DNA of 64,000 nt from an uncultured Nitrososphaera sp. (GCA_946480575.1 CAMLKF010000002.1:1-64000), one strand, 5' to 3'; counted from the first letter of the stretch, positions 41,510-50,479 are shown. Made by a program: numbers and translations. The notes: generated from the letters alone by a model not told the origin.

Positions 41510-41944
41510 ATGGGAGAAGTAGCCGTGTCTCCTCAACAACAACAACAACAACAAAACAAAAAGCTCATTCAGGAAGGATTTGATCATTGGGCAAGTAATC
41601 AAGATAGTTTCTTTGATTTGCTCTCCGATGACATTGAATGGACGATCACCGGGACTTCCCCTTTTTCCAAGACCTACACTGGTCGCAAGCAATTTCTCGA
41701 TGAAGTGATAGCCCCGCTATCTGCCTGTCTTTCAAAACAAATAACTCCAAAGGTTCGTGCGCTATACGCAGATGGTGACACTGTCATTGCACTTTGAATG
41801 GCACAGCGGTTGCAAAAGATCGCAAGCCTTACAACAATACCTGCTCGTGGTATATGACATTGAAGAATGATCGTATTGTCAAGGCAATCGGCTTCTTTGA
41901 AACCCTTGAACTTGCAGATATTTGGAAAAGAATACCGATTTGAT
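41510..41944 (+). pseudogene. SnoaL/NTF2-like protein with a one-base frameshift
   Basis: The first frame reads FDHWASNQDSFFDLLSDDIEWTITGTSPFSKTYTGRKQF and on to GDTVIAL, then TGA at 41796-41798. Two frames on, the protein continues NGTAVAKDRKPYNNTCSWYMTLKNDRIVKAIGFFETLELADIWKRIPI to a TGA at 41942-41944. The joined protein (about 144 residues) is a typical SnoaL-like ketosteroid-isomerase-fold protein, in which VIALWNGTA is expected at the junction. One missing G explains everything. A CAA repeat near the start encodes a glutamine run. Confidence 0.7.
41533..41555. repeat. CAA triplet repeat
   Basis: About seven CAA units encoding a polyglutamine stretch near the N-terminus of the NTF2-like frame. 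Confidence 0.75.
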
Positions 41945-42043
41945 GCGATTCTGGCAACTTGTCGTTTGCTATGGATATACATCTCGTTCAGTGATCAGCA
42001 AATGAAGAGTTAAGAGTCCAGAATAGTTGATATTTTTAATCAG

Positions 42044-42382
42044 CTAATAGCTCTTTGTTTGTACCTGCATTAAATGATACCACAAGTCCCTTATTGACTT
42101 GGCTGTATCAGTATCGTCTCTTATGTAGTATGTATTTTCGTCTTTGCTTTTATCTTTATTATTTGGATCTGCTACTCTTCTTGCACCAATGCCAGCTGCA
42201 TCTATATCTAAAAGATTTTCAATTATCTTGTTTACCATATTCATGGATGCCCGAGTACCCGCATGAATTTCGGCCATTGTTTGCTGTTGTTCTTTAGATA
42301 AAAGAAAGTCTATTACCTTGGCTGCTTCGCTACCTGCAAATAGAGAACTCAACGGACTTGCTGGCTGTCTGGCAACATCCAT
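42044..42382 (-). CDS. Winged-helix transcriptional regulator
   Basis: A 112-residue protein with a helix-turn-helix: EAAKVIDFLLSKEQQQTMAEIHAGTRASMNMVNKIIENLLDIDAAGI, followed by the wing region (RRVADPNNKDKSKDENTYYI). An N-terminal arm and a C-terminal helix (AKSIRDLWYHLM) may mediate dimerisation. It is divergent from the FMN-binding protein gene (96 nt between starts) and might regulate it; this is inferred from position only. Confidence 0.72.
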   Translation of the reverse strand: MDVARQPASPLSSLFAGSEAAKVIDFLLSKEQQQTMAEIHAGTRASMNMVNKIIENLLDIDAAGIGARRVADPNNKDKSKDENTYYIRDDTDTAKSIRDLWYHLMQVQTKSY

Positions 42383-42478
42383 GTATACGACTGGATTAAT
42401 TCTATCACTCTGTCGTACTTAAAGAAGTCTATTCTGGATTCTCTCAATGTTTATATCAAAAGCCTACGACATCAACAC

Positions 42479-42958
42479 ATGGCGCCAAAGCTAATACAAG
42501 CCATGCCCGGCATGTCCAAGCCTGTCACTGAAGCTGAAGTTGAAAGATTTCTTGAAAGCAAGCTTAACCTGCAGTTGGCTACACTTGACAACGAGGGTTA
42601 CCCGAATGTCACTCCCGTCATGTTTTATTACGAGAAGGATTCTGGCAAAATGTATGTTAATGCTGATAAGAGATCAAGGAAAGTTCAGAATATTCGTAGA
42701 AATCCTGACAAGGTCTACTATTCCATCGATGATGAAAATCTTTCCTATGAAGGAGTAAAGGGAAGGGCACGAGCGACCATAATTGAAGACGCGCAAAAAA
42801 ATATCTCCATCTTGGAAAAGATAAACCTAAAGTACCTAGGAACACTTGAACACCCAATGGCAAGGGAGCTGATGGAAAATACTAGAAACGGAACATACGT
42901 GACAATTGATATTACGCCAAGATTCTTCTCTGCATGGAATCTTGGAAAGGTACAATAA
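42479..42958 (+). CDS. Pyridoxamine 5'-phosphate oxidase-like FMN-binding protein
   Basis: A 159-residue split-barrel flavin protein: LNLQLATLDNEGYPNVTPVMFYYEKDSGKMYVNADKRSRKVQNIRRNPDKVYYSID is the classic start of the PNPOx-like family, with later GVKGRARATII. Family members bind FMN, F420 or heme; which one cannot be decided. A divergent winged-helix regulator is next to it. Several in-frame ATG codons occur; the first at 42479 is taken. Confidence 0.85.
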   Translation: MAPKLIQAMPGMSKPVTEAEVERFLESKLNLQLATLDNEGYPNVTPVMFYYEKDSGKMYVNADKRSRKVQNIRRNPDKVYYSIDDENLSYEGVKGRARATIIEDAQKNISILEKINLKYLGTLEHPMARELMENTRNGTYVTIDITPRFFSAWNLGKVQ

Positions 42959-42959
42959 T

Positions 42960-43105
42960 TAAGAAGGGCATTGATTAATACTAGCCAGCCGGTCTTATCC
43001 AGCAGATATATCCTTGCCATTTGCCAGCCAGTTGAACCCTTGTACTCTCTCAGTATGTCGTGAATTTCGCACCACTCCTTCTTGTCAAACTATACTACTA
43101 CTACT
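42960..43105 (-). pseudogene. Remnant of a small hypothetical gene
   Basis: On the minus strand a frame without start reads FDKKEWCEIHDILREYKGSTGWQMARIYLLDKTGWLVLINALLN. A TAG in an upstream ACT/AGT repeat cuts it off. The composition is protein-like. It lies between GlyRS and the FMN-binding protein and may have been a short gene downstream of glyS. Confidence 0.35.
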
Positions 43106-43146
43106 ACTACTCATCTGCTGATGTATAGGCATCCTTTTTGATCAAA

Positions 43147-44628
43147 CTAGCGTATGGCGAGCGCGTTCTGCATGAACTTGCGGAGCTCCGACGCCTTGAC
43201 CCTTTCCTGCTGCATCGTGTCCCTGTGCCGGACGGTCACTGTACCGTCCTGCATCGTGGTCTGGTCTACAGTCACTGCAAAGGGCGCGCCGATCTCTTCA
43301 AGCCTCCGGTAGCGCCTGCCTATCGACCCAGATTCGTCGTAAAAGGTGTCAAAGTCCAGCTTCAGGTCAGAATAGATCTCGCGCGCTTTTTGGTCAAGCC
43401 CGTCCTTTGTCATCAGCGGCAACACGCCCACCATAACTGGCGCAAGATACGGCTTGAGCCGCAGCACGACCCGGTCATCGTGGTGCTCGTCTTCGTAGTA
43501 GCAGTGCTCCAAGATGGTATAGATGCTCCTGTCGATTCCCATCGAAAGCTCAAAGACGTGAGGCAGAACCTTTGTCTGGTCGGCAGGGTCTACCACCTCA
43601 AGATTCTGCTTGCTAGTTGCTGAATGCCCTTTTAGGTCATAGTCAGAGCGGTAGTTGCATGCCACAAGCTCAAGCCAGCCGCCGATGCTCGTCTCGACTT
43701 CAAAGTCGAATGCGACTGCGGCATAGAACGCCTTTTCTTCGTCAGACAAGCGCCTGAACCGGCTGCGCCTAACATCGATGCCCGTCTTGTCGTAAAATTC
43801 TATCAGGAGCGCAAGGTAATAGGCGACAAGCTTGTTTGGCACTAGCCCTTTCCTGATAGCTTCCTCGGCTGTTGCTTCGGTTATAGACGATGATCCGTCG
43901 GAGGAAGACAGCCGCAGGACAGTGCCCTTGACTTGGTCGAATTTGGGCATGTCGTCCAGCCTGTTGGGATTGCAGAATACCTCGATCTCGGCCTGGTAGA
44001 ACTCCCGGAGCCGGAGAAGGCTCTGCCTTGGCGCGATTTCGTTTCTGAAGCTCTTGCCCACCTGCGCCACTCCAAGCGGCAGGCGGCCTCTCATTGTCTT
44101 GAACACGCGGGCAAAGTCGACAAATATCGTCTGACAGGTCTCGGGGCGCAGGTATGCTTCTTCTGCCGCCGGCCCGATGCCAACACGGAACATCATGTTA
44201 AAGCGGCTGACACCCCCGAACTCGCCCTTGCAATTGGGGCACCTTAGGTTGTGCTTTTTGATGAGCGCGTCTATTTCTTCGTTGGTCATCTTCTCAGGTA
44301 CATTCTCGCCTGTCTTTTCTGTGATGTAGCGATCGGCGCGGAAAGTAGAACCGCACTTTGTGCACTTGACTATCGGGTCGGTAAAGTTGCCGATGTGGCC
44401 CGACGCAACGAACACGCTCTTGCTCATTATCTGGCAGCCGTCTATCTCTATCATGCTGTCGCGCCTCACTAGCTCGCGCCGCCACAGCTCGACGAACTTG
44501 TTCTTCATGCTGACGCCTGTCGGCCCGTACTCCCAAAAGCCGGCCGGAGCGTCGGAGTAAATCTCGCAACTTGGAAAGTAGAATCCCCTCTCAAGGGCCA
44601 GCTTCATTACCTCTTCATAATTTGCCAT
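43147..44628 (-). CDS. glyS: Glycyl-tRNA synthetase
   Basis: A 493-residue class II synthetase of the archaeal alpha2 type, charging tRNA-Gly. MANYEEVMKLALERGFYFPSCEIY and GFWEYGPTGVSMKNKFVELWRRE form the N-terminal part. A zinc-binding pair (CTKCGS and CPNCKGE) sits at about 90 and 139. LRPETCQTIFVDF, motif 2 GKSFRNEIAPRQSLLRLREFYQAEIE and motif 3 (ELSMGIDRSIYTILEH) follow, then the anticodon-binding domain. ATG at 44628. Confidence 0.95.
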   Translation of the reverse strand: MANYEEVMKLALERGFYFPSCEIYSDAPAGFWEYGPTGVSMKNKFVELWRRELVRRDSMIEIDGCQIMSKSVFVASGHIGNFTDPIVKCTKCGSTFRADRYITEKTGENVPEKMTNEEIDALIKKHNLRCPNCKGEFGGVSRFNMMFRVGIGPAAEEAYLRPETCQTIFVDFARVFKTMRGRLPLGVAQVGKSFRNEIAPRQSLLRLREFYQAEIEVFCNPNRLDDMPKFDQVKGTVLRLSSSDGSSSITEATAEEAIRKGLVPNKLVAYYLALLIEFYDKTGIDVRRSRFRRLSDEEKAFYAAVAFDFEVETSIGGWLELVACNYRSDYDLKGHSATSKQNLEVVDPADQTKVLPHVFELSMGIDRSIYTILEHCYYEDEHHDDRVVLRLKPYLAPVMVGVLPLMTKDGLDQKAREIYSDLKLDFDTFYDESGSIGRRYRRLEEIGAPFAVTVDQTTMQDGTVTVRHRDTMQQERVKASELRKFMQNALAIR

Positions 44629-44746
44629 CTGCAAGAAGCACACCTCTTAGACAGGCTTTAAATTTGTTGCCCGGATTTTATGTAAAACTGTTTTATCTGG
44701 GACGCATAACAATTTATTTCGGTCAAAGTCCCCCCTAGGTGTCCAT

Positions 44747-45925
44747 TTGAAGGTATCAGACAGAACGCACGGCGTGGAATATGCCATCCGCGACATTACC
44801 ACCTACGCGCGTAAGTACAAGGCAACGGGCAAGGAGATAATCTACCTCAACATAGGCGATCCTGTCAAGTTTGACTTCAAGACGCCTGACCACATCAAGA
44901 AGGCGATGGTGGATGCAGTCATGCGCGACGAGAACTATTACGCCGACTCGGAAGGCTTGCCGGAATTGTGTGAAGCTATAGTGGAAAAAGAGTCTGAGAA
45001 GGGACTCGATGTCACCGAGGACGATGTCATTGTGACAAACGGGGTTTCAGAAGGTCTTGACATGGTGATGGCATCCATTGTCGACCCCAACACCGAGGTG
45101 CTGATGCCCGGGCCGTACTATCCTCCTTATGCTTCATATGCCAAGTTTTACGGAGGCAAGCCAGTAGAGTTCAAGTTGCACGAGGACGGCCGGCCTGACC
45201 TTGAAGACCTCCGGGAAAAGATAACGCCGCGGTCGCGCGCCCTTTGCATAATAAGCCCTAACAATCCAACAGGAGAGGTTTTCGACAGAAAGAGCCTCCA
45301 GCAGTTGATAGACATTGCCACCGAGCACGACCTCTACGTCATCTGCGATGAGATATACGACAAGATAGTCTTTGATTCGCAGTTCACCGGCATCGGCAAG
45401 GTCGCCAAGGACGCCCCTGTAATTTTGCTGAACGGATTTTCAAAAGCCTACCTTATGAGCGGCTGGCGCTGCGGTTACATCTGCCTGAACAGCAGGTCTA
45501 GAAAGCTGGGTGGCCTCCGCGAAGACATACCCAAGCTGGCAAGGGTGCGTATCGCATCCAACCTGCCCGTGCAGATTGCGGCGGTGCAGGCGCTGAGAGG
45601 GCCACAGACCCACATTCCGAAGATGGTTGACAAGCTAAAGTCAAGGCGCGACCATGTCGTCAAGCGCCTGAACACGATGGGAATTCAGTGCAAGGTTCCA
45701 CGCGGCGCGTTCTACGTTTTCCCCAAGATAAACTTGGGTACACGCTGGCGCGACGACCAACACTTTGTTATCGACCTGTTGAACAACACCGGCGTCCTGA
45801 CCGTGCACGGGTCGGGCTTTGGCTCAACCTATGGCTCGAGCCACTTTAGGATAGTGTACCTGCCGCCAGAGGAAATGCTGGAAAAGGCAATGGACAAGCT
45901 CGAGCACTTTATGAACTGCAAGTAG
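44747..45925 (+). CDS. Class I/II aminotransferase (alanine/aspartate type)
   Basis: A 392-residue PLP enzyme from a TTG start. NIGDPVKFDFKTPDHI and YYADSEGLPELCEAI open it; PNTEVLMPGPYYPPYASYAKFYGG, ISPNNPTGEVF and ICDEIYDKIVFD follow, and the PLP lysine is in LNGFSKAYLMSGWRCGYI. It resembles archaeal alanine aminotransferases that couple pyruvate and glutamate, though aspartate use is possible. Divergent from glyS. Confidence 0.9.
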   Translation: MKVSDRTHGVEYAIRDITTYARKYKATGKEIIYLNIGDPVKFDFKTPDHIKKAMVDAVMRDENYYADSEGLPELCEAIVEKESEKGLDVTEDDVIVTNGVSEGLDMVMASIVDPNTEVLMPGPYYPPYASYAKFYGGKPVEFKLHEDGRPDLEDLREKITPRSRALCIISPNNPTGEVFDRKSLQQLIDIATEHDLYVICDEIYDKIVFDSQFTGIGKVAKDAPVILLNGFSKAYLMSGWRCGYICLNSRSRKLGGLREDIPKLARVRIASNLPVQIAAVQALRGPQTHIPKMVDKLKSRRDHVVKRLNTMGIQCKVPRGAFYVFPKINLGTRWRDDQHFVIDLLNNTGVLTVHGSGFGSTYGSSHFRIVYLPPEEMLEKAMDKLEHFMNCK

Positions 45926-45926
45926 G

Positions 45927-47420
45927 CTAGCTTTTTTCGCCTGCTTTCGGCGCGCCTTCATAGGCTATTGCAGAGACTGCTTTTCTTCTGCTCACCGCCA
46001 GCGCCAGGGCAACCGACGCCAGCGAGATCAGGGCTGCTGTAAGGAATATCAGGTTGTACGCGTCCTGCGTAGGGAATTGCCCGGCCACTCCCTCTACGGT
46101 CCCCTGGTACATCTGTTGGAACACTCCAGCAGACGCCGGACCCACTGACATTCCGACCAGGTTGAGAAGCAGCGTCATTCCGAGGGCAATCCCGGTCACT
46201 TGCATCGGCACAGAAAGGAGTATTATATTGAATGCGCCGGTAATTGAAAGCGAAAGCCCAGTTGCGAGTATCGCGAGCCCAACCGAAACCATGCTTTCGG
46301 TCGAATGGAACATGAGCAGTGTAAAGAATCCGATCGTGCTGATTACAGTACCAATTAGTGTCAGCTTGGTGTTTTTGATTTTATTCAGGATAAAACCTGA
46401 CATAATTGTCCCGATCAGCAACACAACCATGAAGGGCAACTGAACGCCCGCGACGGCAACGGCGTCGCCTCCGAATCCTAGCGGCTGAGGGCTCCTTACC
46501 ATGACAGGGATCGTCAGATATACCATGAAAATGGACATGAAGACCAGCATGAGAATGATGGTCGGAGGAAGGAAACTTTTGCTGGTCATTAACTTGAAAT
46601 CAAGCAAAGGTGAATGGACTCTCTTTTCAATGAGGATAAATGTTGCAAGCGATACTCCCGATGCGGCAAAGAGGCCGGCGACCTGATACCCTGCGCTGGC
46701 GCTGTTGCTTTCCAGGAAGGAGATGCCGGCCAGAAATGAAATTATTGTAGCCGCAAGGGCCAACGTTCCCTTTATGTCAATTGTCTGGTCATTCGACGGA
46801 TTGCCATTGCCTACCTCGATTCCAGCCTCCATTGATGCTGGACTCTGGACGCGCACGAACCTCACTATTATCAGCCAGAGTGCTATTGCGACGGGAAGTA
46901 TTGCCAAGAATGTCGCCTGCCACCCAAAGTTTTGGATTATGGCTGCGCCGCCCACCAGGCCGACAATGGCCCCGCCAGAAAATGTGGAGCTGAATATCGT
47001 CTGGCCTATTGCAAGCTTTTTCTCCGGAAGGACTTCTCTGATGATTCCAAAAGCAATAGGGAACATAGCCATCCCAACGCCTTGAGCCGCTCTTGCTGCG
47101 AGCATGAATTCGATGTTGGTGGCAAATCGTCCTGCCAGAATGCCTACTGCGTAAACTGCCATTACTATGAGCAGTATCTTTTTCTTGCCATAGATATCAG
47201 ACAGCTTACCTGCAATCGGCGTCATGACGGCCGCTGCAATTATGTAAGCTGAAAGTAGCCATGACGAGGTGCTGTATGAGATGTTGAAATCGCGAATGAA
47301 ATCCGGAATGGCTGGTAGTATCATTGTCTCGTCAAACATAACGATCAGGCCCAAGCAACTCAGAATGATGAGCGTTCTCCATCCTGAATGATTCGCATCT
47401 TGTTTTTCTACACTAGCCAC
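45927..47420 (-). CDS. MFS drug/efflux transporter, DHA2 (14-helix) family
   Basis: A 497-residue integral membrane protein with about 14 hydrophobic helices. MFDETMILPAIPDFIRDFNISYSTSSWLLSAYIIAAAVMTPIAGKLSDIYGKKK contains helix 1, helix 2 and motif A (GKLSDIYGKKK). RAAQGVGMAMFPIAFGIIREVLP is the motif B region with its arginine. Family members export drugs or dyes by proton antiport; the substrate here is unknown. It ends 1 nt after the convergent aminotransferase gene. Confidence 0.88.
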   Translation of the reverse strand: MASVEKQDANHSGWRTLIILSCLGLIVMFDETMILPAIPDFIRDFNISYSTSSWLLSAYIIAAAVMTPIAGKLSDIYGKKKILLIVMAVYAVGILAGRFATNIEFMLAARAAQGVGMAMFPIAFGIIREVLPEKKLAIGQTIFSSTFSGGAIVGLVGGAAIIQNFGWQATFLAILPVAIALWLIIVRFVRVQSPASMEAGIEVGNGNPSNDQTIDIKGTLALAATIISFLAGISFLESNSASAGYQVAGLFAASGVSLATFILIEKRVHSPLLDFKLMTSKSFLPPTIILMLVFMSIFMVYLTIPVMVRSPQPLGFGGDAVAVAGVQLPFMVVLLIGTIMSGFILNKIKNTKLTLIGTVISTIGFFTLLMFHSTESMVSVGLAILATGLSLSITGAFNIILLSVPMQVTGIALGMTLLLNLVGMSVGPASAGVFQQMYQGTVEGVAGQFPTQDAYNLIFLTAALISLASVALALAVSRRKAVSAIAYEGAPKAGEKS

Positions 47421-47589
47421 TTGATTATCAACAACCTATTTTGAGAGTAGCTCCGAAATTCCACGAACTGATTTTGCAGCAGAGGTATATACTTGGTGTA
47501 AGAAATACACAGGCTCTATTGTTATAGGATGCGCTTAATAAATTCAGTAGTATTCATTTGCTAAGTCAGTTAGCAAGAAAGAACAGATA

Positions 47590-47674
47590 TAAAAGAACTA
47601 ATTATTATCTGGCGTTCCACTGGAAACGCGCGCATGTATACGTGCGCACATGTATATATATACACACATGCATA
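47590..47674. repeat. Interspersed repeat, copy B: TTCCACTGGAA core plus 49-base alternating tract
   Basis: ATAAAAGAACTA and ATTATTAT lead into GTTCCACTGGAAAC (47614-47627), a near-perfect inverted repeat, fused to a purine-pyrimidine alternating tract running without a break from 47626 to 47674. The first 20 bases of core plus tract (GTTCCACTGGAAACGCGCGC) are identical to copy C on the other strand at 60085-60104. It lies between the divergent MFS and htpX genes. Confidence 0.85.
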
Positions 47675-47713
47675 GTAAATCATTATTAGACGATTCCGAC
47701 CTAGTTTATACCT

Positions 47714-48628
47714 GTGATCTCGAAAAAGCAGCCCTGGCGAAGAAGGGATGCTGGCCTTACCGCAAGAATAATCGTCAGCTTTGCAGTCCTTACCATGCTC
47801 TATTTAGTATTCCTGACTGTCCTCACGTACGTCGGCTTTGACTATATCTCGATAGTGGTGATTGCCGGGATAATGATTCTGCTCCAGTGGTACTTTTCCG
47901 ACAAGATAGTTCTGTGGAGCACTGGCGCAAGAGTAGTGAGCAGGGAGCAATTCCCAGAGCTGCACGACATTGTTGAGCGAATAGTGGCAAGGAACAACCT
48001 TCCAAAGCCAAGGATTGCAGTGGTCAACACAAGGATGCCAAACGCGTTTGCGACAGGCAAGAGCCCCAAGGGATCTATTGTCGCCGTGACGACAGGGTTA
48101 ATGGATGAGCTTGAAACCGAAGAGCTGGAAGGCGTCATCGCCCACGAGCTAGCGCACATCAAGAACCGCGACGTGCTGGTGCTGACGCTTGCAAGCCTCT
48201 TTTCCACAGTGGCATGGTTCCTGATGCGTTTTGGCTTTTACGGCGCCTACTATGGCGGCGGAGGGTACGGAGGCGGCCGCAGTAGAGACAGCGCCGGCGG
48301 CATGGCGCTTGTAATGCTTGTCGCAATCATTACCTGGTTTGTCAGCTTTTTGATAATCAGGGCGATATCGCGCTACCGTGAGTTCGTGGCAGACAAGGAT
48401 GGAGCGCTCATGACAGGCAAGCCAAGCAAGCTGGCAAGCGCACTCCTCAAGATAAGCGGGCAGATGAGACGGATGCCGACGCGTGACCTGAGGGAGGTGG
48501 AAGGCATGAACCACTTTTTCATAGTGCCGGCGCTCTCTGGCGACACCTTTGTAAGCATATTCTCCACTCACCCACCGATAGACCAGAGGATCAAAAAGCT
48601 CATGGAAATGGAGGCTGCAATGAGCTGA
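47714..48628 (+). CDS. htpX: HtpX-type membrane zinc metalloprotease
   Basis: A 304-residue M48B protease. Two N-terminal helices (IIVSFAVLTMLYLVFLTVLTYV, YISIVVIAGIMILLQW) are followed by RIAVVNTRMPNAFATGKSPKGSIVAVTTGL, the zinc site HELAHIKNRD (about residue 140) and a further helix pair around a glycine/tyrosine-rich loop. SRYREFVADKDGA holds the third ligand region. It degrades misfolded membrane proteins. Its stop TGA overlaps a CTG that may start the next gene. Confidence 0.92.
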   Translation: MISKKQPWRRRDAGLTARIIVSFAVLTMLYLVFLTVLTYVGFDYISIVVIAGIMILLQWYFSDKIVLWSTGARVVSREQFPELHDIVERIVARNNLPKPRIAVVNTRMPNAFATGKSPKGSIVAVTTGLMDELETEELEGVIAHELAHIKNRDVLVLTLASLFSTVAWFLMRFGFYGAYYGGGGYGGGRSRDSAGGMALVMLVAIITWFVSFLIIRAISRYREFVADKDGALMTGKPSKLASALLKISGQMRRMPTRDLREVEGMNHFFIVPALSGDTFVSIFSTHPPIDQRIKKLMEMEAAMS

Positions 48629-49239
48629 ACTTTTTTCGCAGGATACGAGACAACTTTGACAGGCGTATAAAAGAGCGCGCGGATGCCGACGTACTATTTG
48701 CCCTTTCTTCTACGCATGTCACACTGGAGCTCAAGCTGGGTCTGAAGGTGACTGGCAGGTGCGCGCTCACCTTCAAGACAGTGAGCGGCACGTTCTTTTA
48801 CGAAATGGAGCAGGATGTCAGGCGCTTCCTTGACAGCTTGAGGCCGGAATTTGACCTTAGATACCGCGCAGTCACTGACTCGTACGGCTACATGTGGGTC
48901 ATTTTTGAAGGCCAAAGCATAGAGGACCTGCTGGCAGGTCTGACTGCGGCCGGCGACATTGTAGAAGAAAAAGGGTTTTCAGACCAGCTCTTGGCAGCAG
49001 TGTTCGAGTTTTACAGTGAGCGACAGGGTGGTGGTGGTGGCGACCACCAGTACATCATTTACAACTACAAACGGAACAACTTTTACCCATTTGTCCCGGT
49101 CGGCCGGAATAATAATAAGTCAAGAGACACGGAAAAGGAGATGAAAATAATGGCTGCTGTTGCCGAGGAGATGCCCTTTGAAAAAGACATGGGTCTGTGG
49201 TACCCTCTGTGGGACCTGCCGCTCAGAGCTCCGGAATAA
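48625..49239 (+). CDS. Conserved hypothetical protein, probable CTG start overlapping htpX
   Basis: A 204-residue protein if begun at the CTG at 48625, which shares bases with the htpX stop (CTGA). The region ahead of the first standard start (GTG 48748) is clearly protein-like: NFFRRIRDNFDRRIKERADADVLFALSSTHVTLELKLGLKV. The rest reads YGYMWVIFEGQSIEDLLAGLTAAGDIVEEKG, YIIYNYKRNNFYPFVPVGR and GLWYPLWDLPL. I take the CTG as start because no ATG, GTG or TTG exists between the htpX stop and 48748. A glycine run (GGGGG) is encoded by a GGT repeat. Function unknown. Confidence 0.65.
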   Translation: MNFFRRIRDNFDRRIKERADADVLFALSSTHVTLELKLGLKVTGRCALTFKTVSGTFFYEMEQDVRRFLDSLRPEFDLRYRAVTDSYGYMWVIFEGQSIEDLLAGLTAAGDIVEEKGFSDQLLAAVFEFYSERQGGGGGDHQYIIYNYKRNNFYPFVPVGRNNNKSRDTEKEMKIMAAVAEEMPFEKDMGLWYPLWDLPLRAPE

Positions 49240-49699
49240 CGCCTTCTCCATGGAATAGCTTCTTTGCCTCGTCGACTGACAGGTCGGCGCTTGGCAAAAT
49301 GATGTCAGACTGGATTATTTCGTGGGGGTCGAGAGGCTTGCCGTGCTTGGTTACTACCTGGCTCAGCTCCGTCAGCCTTTTCTTGAACTCAAAGTCGTCC
49401 GATCTTTCTCTGCTGACCAGCTCGACTATGGCGTTGTCGATGTCGTTGAGCTTTTTCAGAGTCTTGCTGTCGACCGTATACTGCCCTTGGCCCATAATCC
49501 TGACGACCCTTCTTCTCGCCATTGTAACGCTTTTCGCTCTTGCACGCACCGCTGGTGCCTTTTTGCGAGTGCCACTGGCCGTTTTCCGTGTAGATGCCGC
49601 CTTTTTCAGGCGCCTTTTACCCTTTACAATGCGCTTTGTCTTGAGCTTGCTGGCAGCCGTCCTGCCCTTGCCGCTCTTTACTTTCGCTTTTCGTTTCAT
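49223..49699 (-). CDS. PspAA-domain protein with lysine/arginine-rich N-terminal tail
   Basis: A 158-residue protein. The C-terminal 95 residues (VVRIMGQGQYTVDSKTLKKLNDIDNAIVELV ... DFEFKKRLTELSQVVTKHGKPL) form a PspAA domain, usually found beside PspA in membrane-stress systems. The first about 60 residues are a lysine, arginine, alanine and threonine tail with no acidic residues, like a histone H1 tail, and may bind DNA or RNA or the membrane. The gene overlaps the end of pspA by 4 nt and converges with the previous gene (17 nt overlap). Confidence 0.82.
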   Translation of the reverse strand: MKRKAKVKSGKGRTAASKLKTKRIVKGKRRLKKAASTRKTASGTRKKAPAVRARAKSVTMARRRVVRIMGQGQYTVDSKTLKKLNDIDNAIVELVSRERSDDFEFKKRLTELSQVVTKHGKPLDPHEIIQSDIILPSADLSVDEAKKLFHGEGVIPEL

Positions 49700-50430
49700 T
49701 GCTGCGCTTCTTGCTCCAACTGCTGCTTCTTCTTACGTTCCCTCTCTGACTTTAACTTTGCTAATTCTTCCTCAACAGAGCCTTGTACTGTAATTTTTTC
49801 TAGTTCTCGTTCGATTTCATCCTTATTTGAGGTATAATCGGTGAGAGTTCCTGAATTTATCATGTCATCCAGTGCCTCAGACTTGGCCTTCATTTTTTCG
49901 GCCTTGTCCTCTGCCCTATTCATGGCCATGCCTACGTCCGCCATCTCTTCTGAGATGCCAGTGACGCTCTCCTTTATCTTGACCTGTGCCTCCGCTGCCG
50001 AGTACTGTGCCTTTATGACCTCTTTTTTCGACTTAAATTCCTCCACCTTGATCGCCAGCCTCTTTGACGTTTCCTCCAGCTTTTCCTCTTCCTGCTTCAT
50101 GTCAGATATCCGCTTGTCAAGGTTCTGGCTCTGGAGCAAGTTGGCGTTCTTGCGCTCAAGCGCCAGCTTTGCCAAGTCTTCTCTGTCGGTGTCAAGAGCT
50201 CTGCGCGCCTGCTCGTCGAGGAGGCGAATGTTGGCCCAGAGTTTTGACTTTTGCATCTCTAGCCGCTTTCTTGCCGTGATTACTTCTGCGAGGCTCCTGC
50301 GCAGCTCGTTCATCAATTCAAGCTGCTTAGTGTATGAATAATCGAGAGCTTCGCGAGGGTCCTCGTACATGTCAAGGAGCGTATTCACTTTTTGCTTGAT
50401 GACAGTTGAGATACGGTTCATGAGGCCCAA
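49696..50430 (-). CDS. pspA: PspA/IM30 (ESCRT-III-like) membrane-stress protein
   Basis: A 244-residue protein, almost entirely coiled coil. I choose the TTG at 50430 so that it starts MGLMNRISTVIKQKVNTLLDMYEDPREALDYSY, the conserved PspA helix 0 and 1. An upstream GGTGAG could serve as ribosome binding site. The central hairpin (LAEVITARKRLEMQKSKL ... LALERKNANLLQSQNLD) follows. It binds and repairs the inner face of the membrane. The downstream PspAA gene overlaps by 4 nt, indicating coupled translation. Confidence 0.9.
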   Translation of the reverse strand: MGLMNRISTVIKQKVNTLLDMYEDPREALDYSYTKQLELMNELRRSLAEVITARKRLEMQKSKLWANIRLLDEQARRALDTDREDLAKLALERKNANLLQSQNLDKRISDMKQEEEKLEETSKRLAIKVEEFKSKKEVIKAQYSAAEAQVKIKESVTGISEEMADVGMAMNRAEDKAEKMKAKSEALDDMINSGTLTDYTSNKDEIERELEKITVQGSVEEELAKLKSERERKKKQQLEQEAQQ

Positions 50431-50479
50431 TTTGTACTCACCTGCATATTCTAGCACTTATTATTAAAAGATGACGATT

